The position numbers and the translations under genes were made by a program. A stretch of DNA of 64,000 nucleotides, taken from positions 124,001 to 188,000 of the forward strand of contig NZ_DF820426.1 of assembly GCF_000617845.2 (NCBI RefSeq), given 5' to 3'. Positions 1 to 9,435 of this stretch are shown here, in pieces; positions within the stretch are counted from its first letter, which is position 1; every line of letters begins with the position of its first letter. The stretch is from Bradyrhizobium sp. DOA9. Lineage in GTDB: Bacteria; Pseudomonadota; Alphaproteobacteria; Rhizobiales; Xanthobacteraceae. The notes under the pieces are model-generated. The model searched no databases, had not been told where the DNA came from, and saw nothing but the letters and a program-made list of their open reading frames with translations.

Positions 1-1
1 G

Positions 2-421
2 ATGGTCGGCCGCTTGCCTCTCCCAAGTCCGAATGGCCGTCTCGTGGGAGCCGGCCACGGATTCATGGTCTTCACAAAGGATCCGGATCGTCAGAAAGCG
101 CTTTGGGCCTTCCTGCGCTTTGCTGCGGAAGCCGAGGGGCAGATGATTCTGGCACGGCAGACCGGCTACATGCCGGTGAACGTGTCGGCTCTCGCAGATG
201 CAGCCTTCCGCAAAGAGTATCTGCGGATCAATCCCTATCACAGCGCGATCGTTGACGCGCTGGAGTTCACCACGGACCAGTTCTCGTTCCCCAAGGACAA
301 TACGGTCAAGATCACGGACATGATGGCCGACGTGATGCGCGATGTGGTCGTGCACCGCACCAGGCCGGACGCCGCGCTGAAGGCCATGGCCGATCAGACC
401 CGCAAGCTCTTGAGCTCTTGA
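2..421 (+). CDS. ABC transporter solute-binding protein, C-terminal part
   Basis: This is the 3' end of a gene that begins before the window. The 139 visible residues resemble the C-terminal lobe of family 1 (UgpB/MalE-like) periplasmic solute-binding proteins, including the segment in which the last helices of the domain close over the ligand. The end of the protein (FSFPKDNTVKITD, then DVVVHRTRPDAALKAM) is clearly paralogous to the end of the complete binding protein at 3786-5009 (YSFPGDNSLRITD, then DVVTQRRSPDAAMKEM). The stop lies about 30 bases before the aminotransferase start, so the genes are probably co-transcribed. The ligand cannot be read from the sequence. Confidence 0.8.
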   Translation: MVGRLPLPSPNGRLVGAGHGFMVFTKDPDRQKALWAFLRFAAEAEGQMILARQTGYMPVNVSALADAAFRKEYLRINPYHSAIVDALEFTTDQFSFPKDNTVKITDMMADVMRDVVVHRTRPDAALKAMADQTRKLLSS

Positions 422-450
422 GCTGCTCTTCATTCAACCGGGACCCCTCC

Positions 451-1563
451 ATGACGCTGTCTTTTCGTCCAAGCGACGTTCTGAACATGAGCGGCAATCT
501 GCCGCCCAAGGTGCCACACGTCTTCGATGACGCCTATCGCGCCGCCGTTCAGCATGTGATGAGCAGTTGCGAGCCCAGCCATCTGATCGGCGCGCACCAG
601 TTTCGCGGCAGCGAACGCGATCGCGCGCTGGGTGCGCGTTTTGTCGGCCGCCGCATGCCGGAGAGTCCCGCGGCAGACAGAGTGGTGGTTGCAAATGGCA
701 CGCAAAGCATTCTGATGATGCTGCTTGCGGGTATCGTGGGCCCAAATCGGCGCCTCGCGATCGAGGCTCTGAGCTACCCGACCGTGCAAACCTTCGCCCA
801 GCATCTCGGCTTCGAACTGTCGCCCGTCGCGATGGACGGCGAGGGCGCCGTGCCGGAGGCGTTGGAGGCAATTTGCCGTACTGAGCGGCCAGCAGCCTAT
901 TATGCGATGCCGACCATCCAGAACCCGACGACGGGAACGATGAGCGTCGAGCGGCGCAAAGCCATCGCAGAGATCTGTCGGCGCTACGAGGTTGCGATCA
1001 TCGAGGACGACATCTACAGCCTCCTGCCAAAGGACGCCCCACCGCCGCTCTCGAGCTTCGCACCGGAGATCTCCTGGTATGTGCTCGGCACCGCCAAGTC
1101 CTTGTCCGCCGCGTTGAAGATCGCCTATGTGGTGGCGCCAAGCGCCGAAGCCGCGGCGGAACGATTCTGGCCTGGCGTGCGCGCGACCTATTGGATGTGC
1201 GCCCCGATGAACGGGGCGATCGTATCGTCGCTGATCGAGACCGGCGCCGTCGAGGACATTATCGAAGCGGTGCGGGCCGAGACGCGGGTCCGTCAAGCCA
1301 TGGTCAGCGAGAGCGTCTCCAGCCCCGACCTTCGCAGCCGGCCGGATTGCCTGCACGTCTTCCTGCCGCTGCCGGCGGACCGTCCCGCCAAAGATTTCGT
1401 CGCCAGAGTGCGGGCCTTGGGCGTCGACGTCAGCCCAGCCAGCACATACGCGATGAACGACAGCCCGGCGCCAAACGCAATTCGCTTTGGCACGGGCACG
1501 CCGCGGGATCGCGCAGCCTTCGAGCGAGGACTCGCTGCGATCACGAAGGTCTATCGGGGATAG
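451..1563 (+). CDS. PLP-dependent aminotransferase, class I/II, MocR-like without HTH
   Basis: A fold-type I aminotransferase of about 370 residues. Visible landmarks are ANGTQS near residue 81 (cofactor phosphate contact), NP near 158, EDDIY around 185-189 (Asp to the pyridine nitrogen) and the Schiff-base lysine in AKSLS near 216. The layout matches the catalytic domain of MocR/GntR-aminotransferase regulators, but there is no winged-helix domain, so it should act as an enzyme. I chose the ATG at 451, because the upstream in-frame TTG overlaps the preceding gene. A paralogue with the same landmarks lies at 43565-44680. Its neighbours (deacylase, hydrolase, binding proteins) suggest a role in amino-compound catabolism; the substrate is unknown. 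Confidence 0.85.
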   Translation: MTLSFRPSDVLNMSGNLPPKVPHVFDDAYRAAVQHVMSSCEPSHLIGAHQFRGSERDRALGARFVGRRMPESPAADRVVVANGTQSILMMLLAGIVGPNRRLAIEALSYPTVQTFAQHLGFELSPVAMDGEGAVPEALEAICRTERPAAYYAMPTIQNPTTGTMSVERRKAIAEICRRYEVAIIEDDIYSLLPKDAPPPLSSFAPEISWYVLGTAKSLSAALKIAYVVAPSAEAAAERFWPGVRATYWMCAPMNGAIVSSLIETGAVEDIIEAVRAETRVRQAMVSESVSSPDLRSRPDCLHVFLPLPADRPAKDFVARVRALGVDVSPASTYAMNDSPAPNAIRFGTGTPRDRAAFERGLAAITKVYRG

Positions 1564-1573
1564 GAGATAAGCT

Positions 1574-2629
1574 GTGAACGAAAAACCCAAACAATCATCG
1601 AAAATTTGGACCGATCTCGATATCGATGCGCCCGGCAAGCAGACCGGCTTCCTTTGGCTGCCGCTCGCGGTGCACGACCGCTCCGGTGACGATGCCGGCT
1701 ACAATTGCGAGCCGATTCCGATCGCGACGATCCGCAACGGAGAAGGACCGAGCGTGTTGCTGATGGCCGGCAATCACGGCAACGAATATGAAGGCCAGGT
1801 CATTCTGATGAAGCTGATCCGCGCGCTGAACGTCGAAGACGTGCGTGGTCGGCTGATCATCCTGCCGGCTGCAAATGCGCCGGCGGTCCGGGCCGATCGC
1901 CGCAATTCACCGCTTGACGACGGCAACCTGAACCGTCAGTTCCCCGGGGACCCAAATGGTGGTCCGACCTCGATGATCGCCCATTTTATCGAGAGCGTCA
2001 TTCTGCCACGCGTCGACTATGTCGTAGACCTCCATTCAGGCAGCCGCAACGTCGAGTATCTGCCTTGCGCGGTGATTGCGCGGCCGCCTGATCCGGGCCA
2101 GCTCGAAGAGGCACTGACGCGTCTGCGCGTCTTCGGCATGCCAACGGGCATGATCATCGAACATTCGACCGGCGGGGATGGCGCATTGATCGGCGCCTGC
2201 CGCCGGCAGGGCGTCAAGCATCTGTCAACCGAGCTTGGTGGCGGCGGCGACGTTAATCGCGCTGCGTTGGAGCTGGCTGAACATGGCTTGGCGCGGCTCC
2301 TCCACCACGTCGGCGCAACCAAGCGCCCTCTGAGCGATCGCGCTGCGCCTGAATGCCACTTCGTCGCGCGCGTTCTCAGCCGGGACTATATTTATGCCGA
2401 CAGCAGCGAGCGAGGGCTGTTCGAACCCTTGGTGGGCCTTAACGACAGGGTTGCAGCCGGCCAGGTGGTCGGCCGAATCCACTTCACGACGACTCCATGG
2501 CGGGATCCTGAGCCGGTTGTCGCCAAGACCGACGGTATCGTGCTCACAAGATGGCTACCCGCGCGAACCGGGCGCGGCGATTGCGTCTTTGCTCTTGGCC
2601 GAGACTGGTCGCCCTCTCGCACCGTCTGA
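1574..2629 (+). CDS. DoeB-like N-acyl amino acid deacylase (succinylglutamate desuccinylase/aspartoacylase family)
   Basis: A 351-residue zinc carboxypeptidase-fold (M14-like) deacylase starting at GTG 1574, ten bases after the aminotransferase stop. The metal-binding set is visible: GNHGNE (H68, E71), DLHSGS (H154) and the catalytic glutamate in STELGGGG near residue 220. The closest named relatives I recognise are N-alpha-acetyl-diaminobutyrate deacetylases (DoeB, ectoine degradation) and related N-acyl amino acid deacetylases. Next to an aminotransferase it would free an amino group from an N-acylated compound. There is no ectoine hydrolase gene beside it, so the ectoine assignment is not supported. 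A decayed M24 peptidase of the DoeA type occurs far away at 50110-50626. Confidence 0.8.
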   Translation: MNEKPKQSSKIWTDLDIDAPGKQTGFLWLPLAVHDRSGDDAGYNCEPIPIATIRNGEGPSVLLMAGNHGNEYEGQVILMKLIRALNVEDVRGRLIILPAANAPAVRADRRNSPLDDGNLNRQFPGDPNGGPTSMIAHFIESVILPRVDYVVDLHSGSRNVEYLPCAVIARPPDPGQLEEALTRLRVFGMPTGMIIEHSTGGDGALIGACRRQGVKHLSTELGGGGDVNRAALELAEHGLARLLHHVGATKRPLSDRAAPECHFVARVLSRDYIYADSSERGLFEPLVGLNDRVAAGQVVGRIHFTTTPWRDPEPVVAKTDGIVLTRWLPARTGRGDCVFALGRDWSPSRTV

Positions 2630-2720
2630 AGCATCTTAAGCCCGCGCCCAGGCGGCCCATGGCGACGGACCCACCGGTCCTTTGCCGTCTCGCTTTCACT
2701 CCAACCGAGGTCATTTCGTC

Positions 2721-3710
2721 ATGTCTACCCAGATCTCCCGCGGCGGGCAGCCAGCCTCCACAGAGCTGATCGATCCCGACATGTCGGTCGCGATGGCGAC
2801 ATTGGCAGAAATGGTAAAGGCCGATGGCGGGCCGCCCACCACTTTTCAGGGAGACCGAGACCAGCAAGCAAGGTTCGCTCCTTTCTGGAACGAAGGCTCA
2901 CCTGAGATCGGGACGGTTGTTCCTCTTTCAATTGACGGGGCGCGCGGCCCGATCAGAGCCCGCCTCTACAAAAACGGCGAGGGAAGGCTGCCCGTAACAT
3001 TGTTTATGCATGGTGGCGGCTTTGTTCGGGGTTCTCTCGATCATTGCGACTGCATCTGCCGACGATTGGCCGAGGATGGAAGTCTAGCGGTGGTCTCGAC
3101 CGAGTACAGTCTGGCGCCCGAACATCCCTATCCCGCTGCTCTCGACGACATCGTCAAAGTGCTGGACTGGCTGTTTGCTTCAGCCGGGAATTACGGCCTT
3201 GATGAGAGCCGGATTTCCGTAGCAGGCGGCTCGGCAGGTGCAACTCTGGCAATGTCATCCACGCTGCGGCGGCGGGATCAGGGCAAGACTCTGCCCGCCG
3301 GCCTGGCGCTATTCTACGGCGCCTATGATATGATGAATACCGACCGCGAGAGCTATCAGCTGTTCGGCAATGGACAGTTCGGCATGTCGAAGGCTCGGGT
3401 CGAGCACTATATCCGAGCGCTCGTCCCCGAGGGCACATCACCGACGAACCCCTACCTCGCACCTCTCCATGCAGAGCTGAAGGGCTTGCCCCCGATCTGG
3501 ATGGCGATCGCGGAGCTCGACGTGCTCCGTGACGATCAGCTCGAGATGGTGTCGCGGCTGAAGGCTGCCGGCGTTCCCGTTGAGGTTCGGCGATATGATG
3601 GCTTGATCCACGGCTTTGCCAATCGCGTACGCATTGTGCCCCGCGCTGGCGATGCCCTCAGAACCGCCGGCCAGTTCCTGGCGGGCGTTGGCGTAAAGCA
3701 TGTGAGCTAA
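2721..3710 (+). CDS. Alpha/beta hydrolase, hormone-sensitive-lipase type
   Basis: A 329-residue esterase/lipase of the HSL (acetyl-hydrolase) family. The oxyanion-hole motif HGGG is at residues 97-100 and the nucleophile elbow is GGSAG with S171 (the usual form is GDSAG). The acid lies in AELDVLRDD and the catalytic histidine in LIHGF near the C-terminus. No signal peptide is evident, so the protein is predicted to be cytoplasmic. The start is ATG 2721; an in-frame ATG at 2682 would add 13 residues of unlikely sequence. It sits in the 1-7561 operon and probably hydrolyses an ester or acyl group of the imported compound. Confidence 0.85.
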   Translation: MSTQISRGGQPASTELIDPDMSVAMATLAEMVKADGGPPTTFQGDRDQQARFAPFWNEGSPEIGTVVPLSIDGARGPIRARLYKNGEGRLPVTLFMHGGGFVRGSLDHCDCICRRLAEDGSLAVVSTEYSLAPEHPYPAALDDIVKVLDWLFASAGNYGLDESRISVAGGSAGATLAMSSTLRRRDQGKTLPAGLALFYGAYDMMNTDRESYQLFGNGQFGMSKARVEHYIRALVPEGTSPTNPYLAPLHAELKGLPPIWMAIAELDVLRDDQLEMVSRLKAAGVPVEVRRYDGLIHGFANRVRIVPRAGDALRTAGQFLAGVGVKHVS

Positions 3711-3785
3711 CCCTTGCAGTTACCTCGCACTTTGCCTCTTGAGCTTCCGCTTTCTCCCGTCAGCTTCATCGTCCAGAGTAAGTAA

Positions 3786-5009
3786 ATGTTCCGACAAACC
3801 CTTCTCCCGCTGCTCTTGCTGATAGGCGCGTGCTCCGGGCCGGCCGGGGCCGTCAATATCGACGTCGTCTCACTCGGCTCGCTCATTCCGCCTCAACTCG
3901 TGGAGACGTTCAAGACCGAACAGCCGGATATCAAGGTGACCGTGCGCCCGCCGGCCGTCGATTACGATGACCTTACCCAACGTTTGCTCCGCGACAACAT
4001 CACCGGGACAGCGCCCGATGTCGTTTTTCAGGGCTACAATCGCTCTGAACTGACCACGCAAAGAGGATTGGCGGTGTCCCTGTCGCCGTTCCTGGATCAA
4101 GACAAATCCTGGGTTGAGAGCAACTACCGCGCGGTGTCGGAGGATCTCTGCCGGAGCAACGGCCAGCCTTACGGCCTGCCGTTCATCGTCTCCTTGCCAA
4201 TCATCTACTACAACGCAGAACTCGTGCGGCGCGCCGGCGGCGATCCAGACCATCTCCCGCAGACATGGCCGGAGATCACCGCCCTGGCTGCGAGAATCAC
4301 AACTCTCGGCAGCAATCTCGTCGGCGGATTCTTCGATTACGCCTCCGCCGGCAATTGGACGTTCATGGCGCTCATCGAGTCGCAAGGGGGCCGAATGATG
4401 TCAGCCGGCGATCGCCAGATCACGTTCAAGGGATCAGAGGGGCTGCGTGCACTCGAAACGCTCAGAGATTTCGGCAAAGCAGGCCAGGTCGATATGCCCC
4501 GCGAACAGGCTTATCAAGCTTTCTCGGCCGGAACGATCGGGATCATCGTGACATCGAGCGGATTCCTCAAGACGCAGCTCAAAAACGTGAAATTTGATTT
4601 GCGCACGGCGCCCATCCCGCTCGTGGACAAAGGCCGGCTGCCGGCAGGCGGCAACTGCATGATGATGATCACCCGCAAGCCCGAGCGCCAGAAGGCCGCT
4701 TGGACCTTCATGAAGTTCATGGCGAGCCCGAAGGCACAAAGCGTCATTTCCGAGGTAACCAGCTATCTTCCGGGCAACCATCTGGCCATCGCAGCGCTTG
4801 AAGCGTCGATGCCGCCTGCCGACCCCCGGATGGCCTCGATACGGGCGGCTAACAGAGCGAGCGGATGGTATTCGTTCCCGGGCGACAACTCGCTCAGGAT
4901 CACCGACCGCATCCGCCTGCTGCTGCAGGATGTGGTGACGCAGCGCCGCTCACCCGACGCGGCCATGAAGGAGATGACCGAAGCGGTCCAGCAGTTGCTC
5001 CCGAAATGA
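3786..5009 (+). CDS. ABC transporter solute-binding lipoprotein (family 1)
   Basis: A complete 407-residue periplasmic binding protein of the UgpB/MalE type. The N-terminus is a lipoprotein-style signal ending in LIGAC, with the Cys near residue 16 as the likely lipid anchor. The mature part holds the alternating two-lobe pattern of the family. It is paralogous to the truncated binding protein at the start of the window. No permease or ATPase gene lies in this operon within the window, so these would be upstream. Having two binding proteins in one operon suggests one importer with two ligands, or a duplication. The sequence does not reveal the ligand. Confidence 0.85.
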   Translation: MFRQTLLPLLLLIGACSGPAGAVNIDVVSLGSLIPPQLVETFKTEQPDIKVTVRPPAVDYDDLTQRLLRDNITGTAPDVVFQGYNRSELTTQRGLAVSLSPFLDQDKSWVESNYRAVSEDLCRSNGQPYGLPFIVSLPIIYYNAELVRRAGGDPDHLPQTWPEITALAARITTLGSNLVGGFFDYASAGNWTFMALIESQGGRMMSAGDRQITFKGSEGLRALETLRDFGKAGQVDMPREQAYQAFSAGTIGIIVTSSGFLKTQLKNVKFDLRTAPIPLVDKGRLPAGGNCMMMITRKPERQKAAWTFMKFMASPKAQSVISEVTSYLPGNHLAIAALEASMPPADPRMASIRAANRASGWYSFPGDNSLRITDRIRLLLQDVVTQRRSPDAAMKEMTEAVQQLLPK

Positions 5010-5205
5010 CGTCACCTGCGAAATCAGAGGCCTTCGGCCAGTCCTGCACGGGCCGCAGCGCGAGGCGCCCCTGCCGCTCGAGCCCGTGAATCTCGCACAC
5101 GAGCGTCTCCCGAGCTCGGAGGCCGCATCGTGTTCCAACTGCCCTAGCGATCGGACCGGGCTGCCGTCCCACCAACTTCCTGCTCTCTTTCCGGAGGAAA
5201 CCGCC

Positions 5206-6009
5206 GTGAGTGATCCAATTCACAAAGTTCGATTCCACGGTGTTGCAGCATACGAAATCCTTGCACCCGATGGCAGGCGAATCCTGCTCGATCCGTTCTT
5301 CGCCGGTAATCCCGCCTGTTCAGTGGCCGCCGAAGATTTCGATCGCGTCGACCTCATTATCGTCACGCATGCGGCTCGGGATCATCTGGGTGACACGCCG
5401 GCGATTGCCAGACGTACAGGCGCGACGGTCTTGTGCGGCAATGAAGTCCAGGCCTATTTGCGGGCGCTCGACGTTCCGCAATCTCAGATCAGGCCGACGG
5501 CTTGGGGCATGCGCCTCGAGATCTGCGGTTTCGAAATCCAGACCATCGAGTGCCGGCATTGCTCAGGCGCGACGATGCCGGACGGGTCGTTCGTTTCCGG
5601 CATTCCCTTGGCTTACATCATCGAGCTCGGAGGAGGCGTGCGCTGGTATCACCCGGGTGATACCTCCTTGTTTTCCGACATGCGCCTGCAGGGCGAGCTC
5701 TACCAGCCCACCATCGGGTCGCTCGGCATTGCCAACCCGAGCGGCATTGCAGACCCAAGGCCAGGGCGCAAGCTCACCACGGATCTTTCACCGCGCGAAG
5801 GCCTGTTGGCGGCCCAGTGGCTCGGGCTGAAGACGGTTTTGCCGTGTCACTACACTGATCCGGACGATCCGCTGGTCCGTCAATTTCAGCGCTGTCTTGA
5901 AGAAGCGAAAGCCGCCGGTGAGAGGGTTCCTGAATCGCTCGTCCTGATGCCGAGTGAGTGGATCAGCCTGGATTCGAACGGAAGCGTTCGGCGTTTGTCG
6001 GGGGCGTGA
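5206..6009 (+). CDS. MBL-fold (UlaG-like) metal-dependent hydrolase
   Basis: About 267 residues of the metallo-beta-lactamase fold, UlaG/L-ascorbate-6-phosphate-lactonase-like branch. Visible pieces are LLDPFFAGNP near the N-terminus, the metal-site motif THAARDHLGD (THxxxDH, with Ala where many members have His), HPGDTSLF in the middle and LPCHY near the C-terminus. GTG 5206 is preferred because a strong GGAGG lies at about 5193; a longer reading from 5086 adds 40 residues of low-complexity sequence. As part of the 1-7561 operon it may open a lactone or phosphoester intermediate. The substrate is unknown. Confidence 0.8.
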   Translation: MSDPIHKVRFHGVAAYEILAPDGRRILLDPFFAGNPACSVAAEDFDRVDLIIVTHAARDHLGDTPAIARRTGATVLCGNEVQAYLRALDVPQSQIRPTAWGMRLEICGFEIQTIECRHCSGATMPDGSFVSGIPLAYIIELGGGVRWYHPGDTSLFSDMRLQGELYQPTIGSLGIANPSGIADPRPGRKLTTDLSPREGLLAAQWLGLKTVLPCHYTDPDDPLVRQFQRCLEEAKAAGERVPESLVLMPSEWISLDSNGSVRRLSGA

Positions 6010-6082
6010 GGGGGCCGGTCGCAGCCCCCCTTGAGCCAACTGGCGATCGGAATTGGCATCTGAGAAACACGGACCTGATTTA

Positions 6083-7561
6083 ATGCACGAAACACCTCGA
6101 ATTCTCCTTGTCAGCTTCGACGGACTGCGTCCGGATCTTATCAGCGCCGAGCTCACCCCAAACTTGTGGCGGCTGAAAGCGGCCGGGCTGACGCTCGCAA
6201 ACCATCGCACCGTGTATCCGAGCGAAACCCGGTCCGCATTCCCGAGCCTCGTCACGGGCACGACGCCAGATCGTCACGGCATGGTCGGCAACAAATATGT
6301 CGACCGCTCAGTCGCGCCAGCGCGCTATATCGATACGTCGGACGCTGTTCTCCTGCGCGAGCTCGATGTGGAGAGCAACGGGCGGCTGTTCTCGGCGCCT
6401 TCGCTTGGCGAGCTCCTGGCCCGCAATGGCCGTAGCTTGGCGGTGCTAGCCACCAATACGCCGGGCACGACCAGGCTCTTCCACCACAAGGCCGAAGACT
6501 TCGGGCATGTCCGTCTCTCCGGCCACTTCTCTGAGGCATGCACGCCTTCCAGCGTCCTGGCCGAGATCGAGGCGCAGCTCGGGCCGCTGCCCCCGGCGCC
6601 GCCCAAGGTAGAGCCCGACCGCGCCGGGCAGGATTGGATCACGTCGGCTTTCCTGGATTATGTGTGGCCGAGATGCAGTCCTGATGTCACCATTCTCTCG
6701 TTCGGAGAGCCTGACGTGACGTCCCATTTCCATGGCACCGCAGCCCACGAGACCAAATCCATCATCGCATATTGCGATCGCCAGTTCGGCCGCGTGCTCG
6801 ACTGGTGGGACGCGGAGGGCAGGGCGGCTGGTGTACAGATCTTTGCCGTGTCGGATCATGGCCATATCACCGGCCATACGCGCGTCTCTGTGGCCGACAG
6901 CCTGAGCGCGGCTGGTTTTTGTCCGGGGATTGCCCCTGGTCCCGGGGTCGACGTCGTGGTCGTCCCAGGCCAAGTCGGCGCAGTTTATCTCGAAGAGCCA
7001 AATGATGCGAAAGTTGCGCGTCTGGTCGCGGCGATCACGACCGAGCCATGGTGCGGTTTGGTCTTCACGCGGGCAAAGGATGAGGTGGAGGGGATTGCCC
7101 CGGGCAGCCTCTCGAGCGCCCTCGTGTTCGCAGACCACGCCCGTGCGCCGGATGTTGCGTTCTCATTCCGCACCGACGATAGCGTCGATGCCTTCGGCCT
7201 TGTGGGAGGGACCTTCTACGACAATGATCGCCGCACGGGGCTCGGCCTGCACGGCGGTCTTCACCCGAACGAGCTTGCGGCACTCGGCATCGTTGCCGGC
7301 ACCGCGTTTCCACGAACCGGGGTTTCGTCTTTCTCGCCATCAGGAATTTGCGACATCGTACCGACCATTCTGCATCTACTTGGGCTGTCTTCAGCGCCTA
7401 ACATGAGGGGCCGTGTGCTTCACGAAGCGCTGTCGTCAAAGCCCCACCATCTCGGCCTGCGCGAAGAGCGCTCAACAGCACGGCTTAGACATTATATCCA
7501 GGTTCTCCGCCGGGAGCATGTCGGTAACGCCAGCTATATCGCCGGCGGCTGGATTGAGTGA
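6083..7561 (+). CDS. Alkaline phosphatase-superfamily phosphodiesterase (nucleotide pyrophosphatase type)
   Basis: A 492-residue type I phosphodiesterase/nucleotide pyrophosphatase. The N-terminal SFDGLRPD supplies the first metal ligand, and the segment YPSETRSAFPSLVTG carries the nucleophile region, where family members use Thr or Ser in a T-x-P or S-x-P context. GEPDVTSHFHG, VSDHGH and GLHGGLHPNE carry the remaining Asp/His metal ligands. No signal peptide is visible. The start is ATG 6083; the upstream in-frame TTG adds only ten residues. As the last gene of the operon it suggests that the substrate contains a phospho(no)diester. It faces the porin gene convergently. Confidence 0.85.
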   Translation: MHETPRILLVSFDGLRPDLISAELTPNLWRLKAAGLTLANHRTVYPSETRSAFPSLVTGTTPDRHGMVGNKYVDRSVAPARYIDTSDAVLLRELDVESNGRLFSAPSLGELLARNGRSLAVLATNTPGTTRLFHHKAEDFGHVRLSGHFSEACTPSSVLAEIEAQLGPLPPAPPKVEPDRAGQDWITSAFLDYVWPRCSPDVTILSFGEPDVTSHFHGTAAHETKSIIAYCDRQFGRVLDWWDAEGRAAGVQIFAVSDHGHITGHTRVSVADSLSAAGFCPGIAPGPGVDVVVVPGQVGAVYLEEPNDAKVARLVAAITTEPWCGLVFTRAKDEVEGIAPGSLSSALVFADHARAPDVAFSFRTDDSVDAFGLVGGTFYDNDRRTGLGLHGGLHPNELAALGIVAGTAFPRTGVSSFSPSGICDIVPTILHLLGLSSAPNMRGRVLHEALSSKPHHLGLREERSTARLRHYIQVLRREHVGNASYIAGGWIE

Positions 7562-7848
7562 TGAAGCTACCATGCCTCGCGAACCAACTGCCCCCGATTT
7601 ATAGCTGCGTCCTAGACTTTTGGCCCTGTGAGAGCGCTCAAGGAGAGGAAAACCAGGAAGCCCCGCTATCCTCCGACTAGGGCTCGGACGAACTCCTCCT
7701 TTCGCGGCGGCCGACCACAAGAGCCCCTTTGCGTCTTCCAGGCCGCAAACGTGGCTCGACAAGCATATCAGCGTCAACCGCCCGCTCGAACTTACTGGAA
7801 GGCTGCGCAGCCCATCTGATCGACGCGCTGCGCAACCCCCGAGGGCTT

Positions 7849-9435
7849 CTAGAAGAAGATCGATGTCGATGCGGAAAAGTTCAGAGCATGCCCCGTCTGG
7901 GGCGTATACGTGATGCTCGTCGGGTGATCGATATAGGACAAACCGATATTCGCGTAGACGCCCGGTGCAAGATGTGCGGAATAAGTCGCCGAGATCGCCT
8001 TGCTATCGCTATGCGCGAGATTACCGGCAGCAAGAGCCGTTTGCACAGCAATGTTGCTCCAAACGGTTCGGGTCGCAACGAGCGAAATCTGATCGGTTGG
8101 CCGCCAGTCGAACGGGCCCTTCACGTAGAAGCGGAGCTCATAGTACTGCGCGACTTTGTTCAGGTCAGGTGGCGCACCCATGACGGAAAAGCCACCATAA
8201 AGTCCGCGCGAAGCAAGTCCTTGCGCATCGCTCTGCCAGAGCTGCCTGTCACCGGCTACGTAGTAAAAATTGTTCTCGTTCGACCGAGGCTGTTTCGGGA
8301 AGGCGAGATTTGTATAACGGCTGTTGTTGACACCAACGCCAGCTCGGACCCATGTCTCGACCGACCCAGGAGCAGCTTTCGCCTGATAACCAGTCTCGTC
8401 CATGAAGAGAACGCCGGTGTTCGGCGTGCTCAAATCGAGGCCCGTCGGATTTTGCGTCACTTCAGTTGCGACGCCGTCGGGACTGATCGAGCGCTGAATG
8501 GTGGCCTTAGTGTACAGGTTCCTATCGAAATTGTACCTGACGTTGACAGCCGGGGTTGGCGTCGCGTTGCTGCTCTCGCCACCCTGATACAGAATGTTGG
8601 AAGAAGGGCCAAACACGTTGGCACCCGCGTTCCCGCCAACTGTCGGTCCGAGGAATTCGTTTGCGTTTCTAAGATAGCCAAATTTCAGCTCAACCTTACG
8701 GTCGAATAGCGTCTGGTAGTAGGCGATCTCGTTGATGCCCCACCGGTCGGGCCCTCCCGGTTGCCAGCTCCAGGCCTGATGCTCAGTGCCCACAACGATC
8801 TGCCCGTCAGGGATGCCGTACCGGCTGAGATCATAGACCACCATCATGTAATTTACGGTGCTGTAGGTGGGATTCTGGCCATTGTACAGCTGCTTGGCGA
8901 TGGTGCTCTTCGCTGCGTCGGGAAGCAGGTTGTTCGTGTAGGTATTCTGGGTCCAGCCGATATAGCCGATCCCTGCCTCTGCCAACGCGGATCTTACACC
9001 TCCGATGTCCCGATCGACTGTGTCGGCGGGTCCAGGAATGTTGACGGACAATCCTTTTTCTCGAAGATTCTGAAATTTGGCGAAAGGATCAATCTTTTCC
9101 TGACGCATGTCCCCGCCGCGAACGCGCACGAGGGCCGAGTTGGCTCCAGCCGGAACGGCTCCTGCTCGGAAGCTCTTCTCCAGTTTTCCGGCGGACTTCT
9201 TCTTTTGAGGCTTGATCTTGGCCGCTCCGATTGCGCTTTCATTTGCCGAGCCGACGGTGCTGACCGTTTGAGCCAGTGCCGGGCCGCCAAACAGACTTGC
9301 AGTCAGCGATAATGCGACCGCAAACCTTAGTTTGACACCTGACTGAACGTGAGGTCTGAATTTATCTCCCGGCGGCAACAGCTGTTCGCTCTGCAACCAT
9401 CGTAGGCCGATCGTTTCAATTTGTTCAACTCGCAT
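7849..9435 (-). CDS. OprB-like carbohydrate-selective outer-membrane porin
   Basis: A 528-residue outer-membrane barrel. A hydrophobic signal (AVALSLTASLFGG, cleavage near PALAQT) is followed by a basic linker, then many alternating aromatic strands, and the protein ends in Phe as barrel proteins usually do (STSIFF). The domain looks like the OprB carbohydrate porin family. The ATG at 9435 has a strong GGAGG seven bases upstream, so the 34-residue stretch before the hydrophobic core appears to be genuine: an unusually long N-region. It probably lets a sugar-like or polyol solute through the outer membrane. It stands alone, convergent with the upstream operon. Confidence 0.75.
   Translation of the reverse strand: MRVEQIETIGLRWLQSEQLLPPGDKFRPHVQSGVKLRFAVALSLTASLFGGPALAQTVSTVGSANESAIGAAKIKPQKKKSAGKLEKSFRAGAVPAGANSALVRVRGGDMRQEKIDPFAKFQNLREKGLSVNIPGPADTVDRDIGGVRSALAEAGIGYIGWTQNTYTNNLLPDAAKSTIAKQLYNGQNPTYSTVNYMMVVYDLSRYGIPDGQIVVGTEHQAWSWQPGGPDRWGINEIAYYQTLFDRKVELKFGYLRNANEFLGPTVGGNAGANVFGPSSNILYQGGESSNATPTPAVNVRYNFDRNLYTKATIQRSISPDGVATEVTQNPTGLDLSTPNTGVLFMDETGYQAKAAPGSVETWVRAGVGVNNSRYTNLAFPKQPRSNENNFYYVAGDRQLWQSDAQGLASRGLYGGFSVMGAPPDLNKVAQYYELRFYVKGPFDWRPTDQISLVATRTVWSNIAVQTALAAGNLAHSDSKAISATYSAHLAPGVYANIGLSYIDHPTSITYTPQTGHALNFSASTSIFF

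Noticed and set aside
430..1638. A 402-codon open frame antisense to the first aminotransferase
   Set aside because: It mirrors the codon structure of a well-supported gene in GC-rich DNA, has no domain and no ribosome binding site.
7729..8709. A 326-codon plus-strand frame opposite the porin
   Set aside because: Arg-rich composition and full overlap with a recognisable barrel protein on the other strand.
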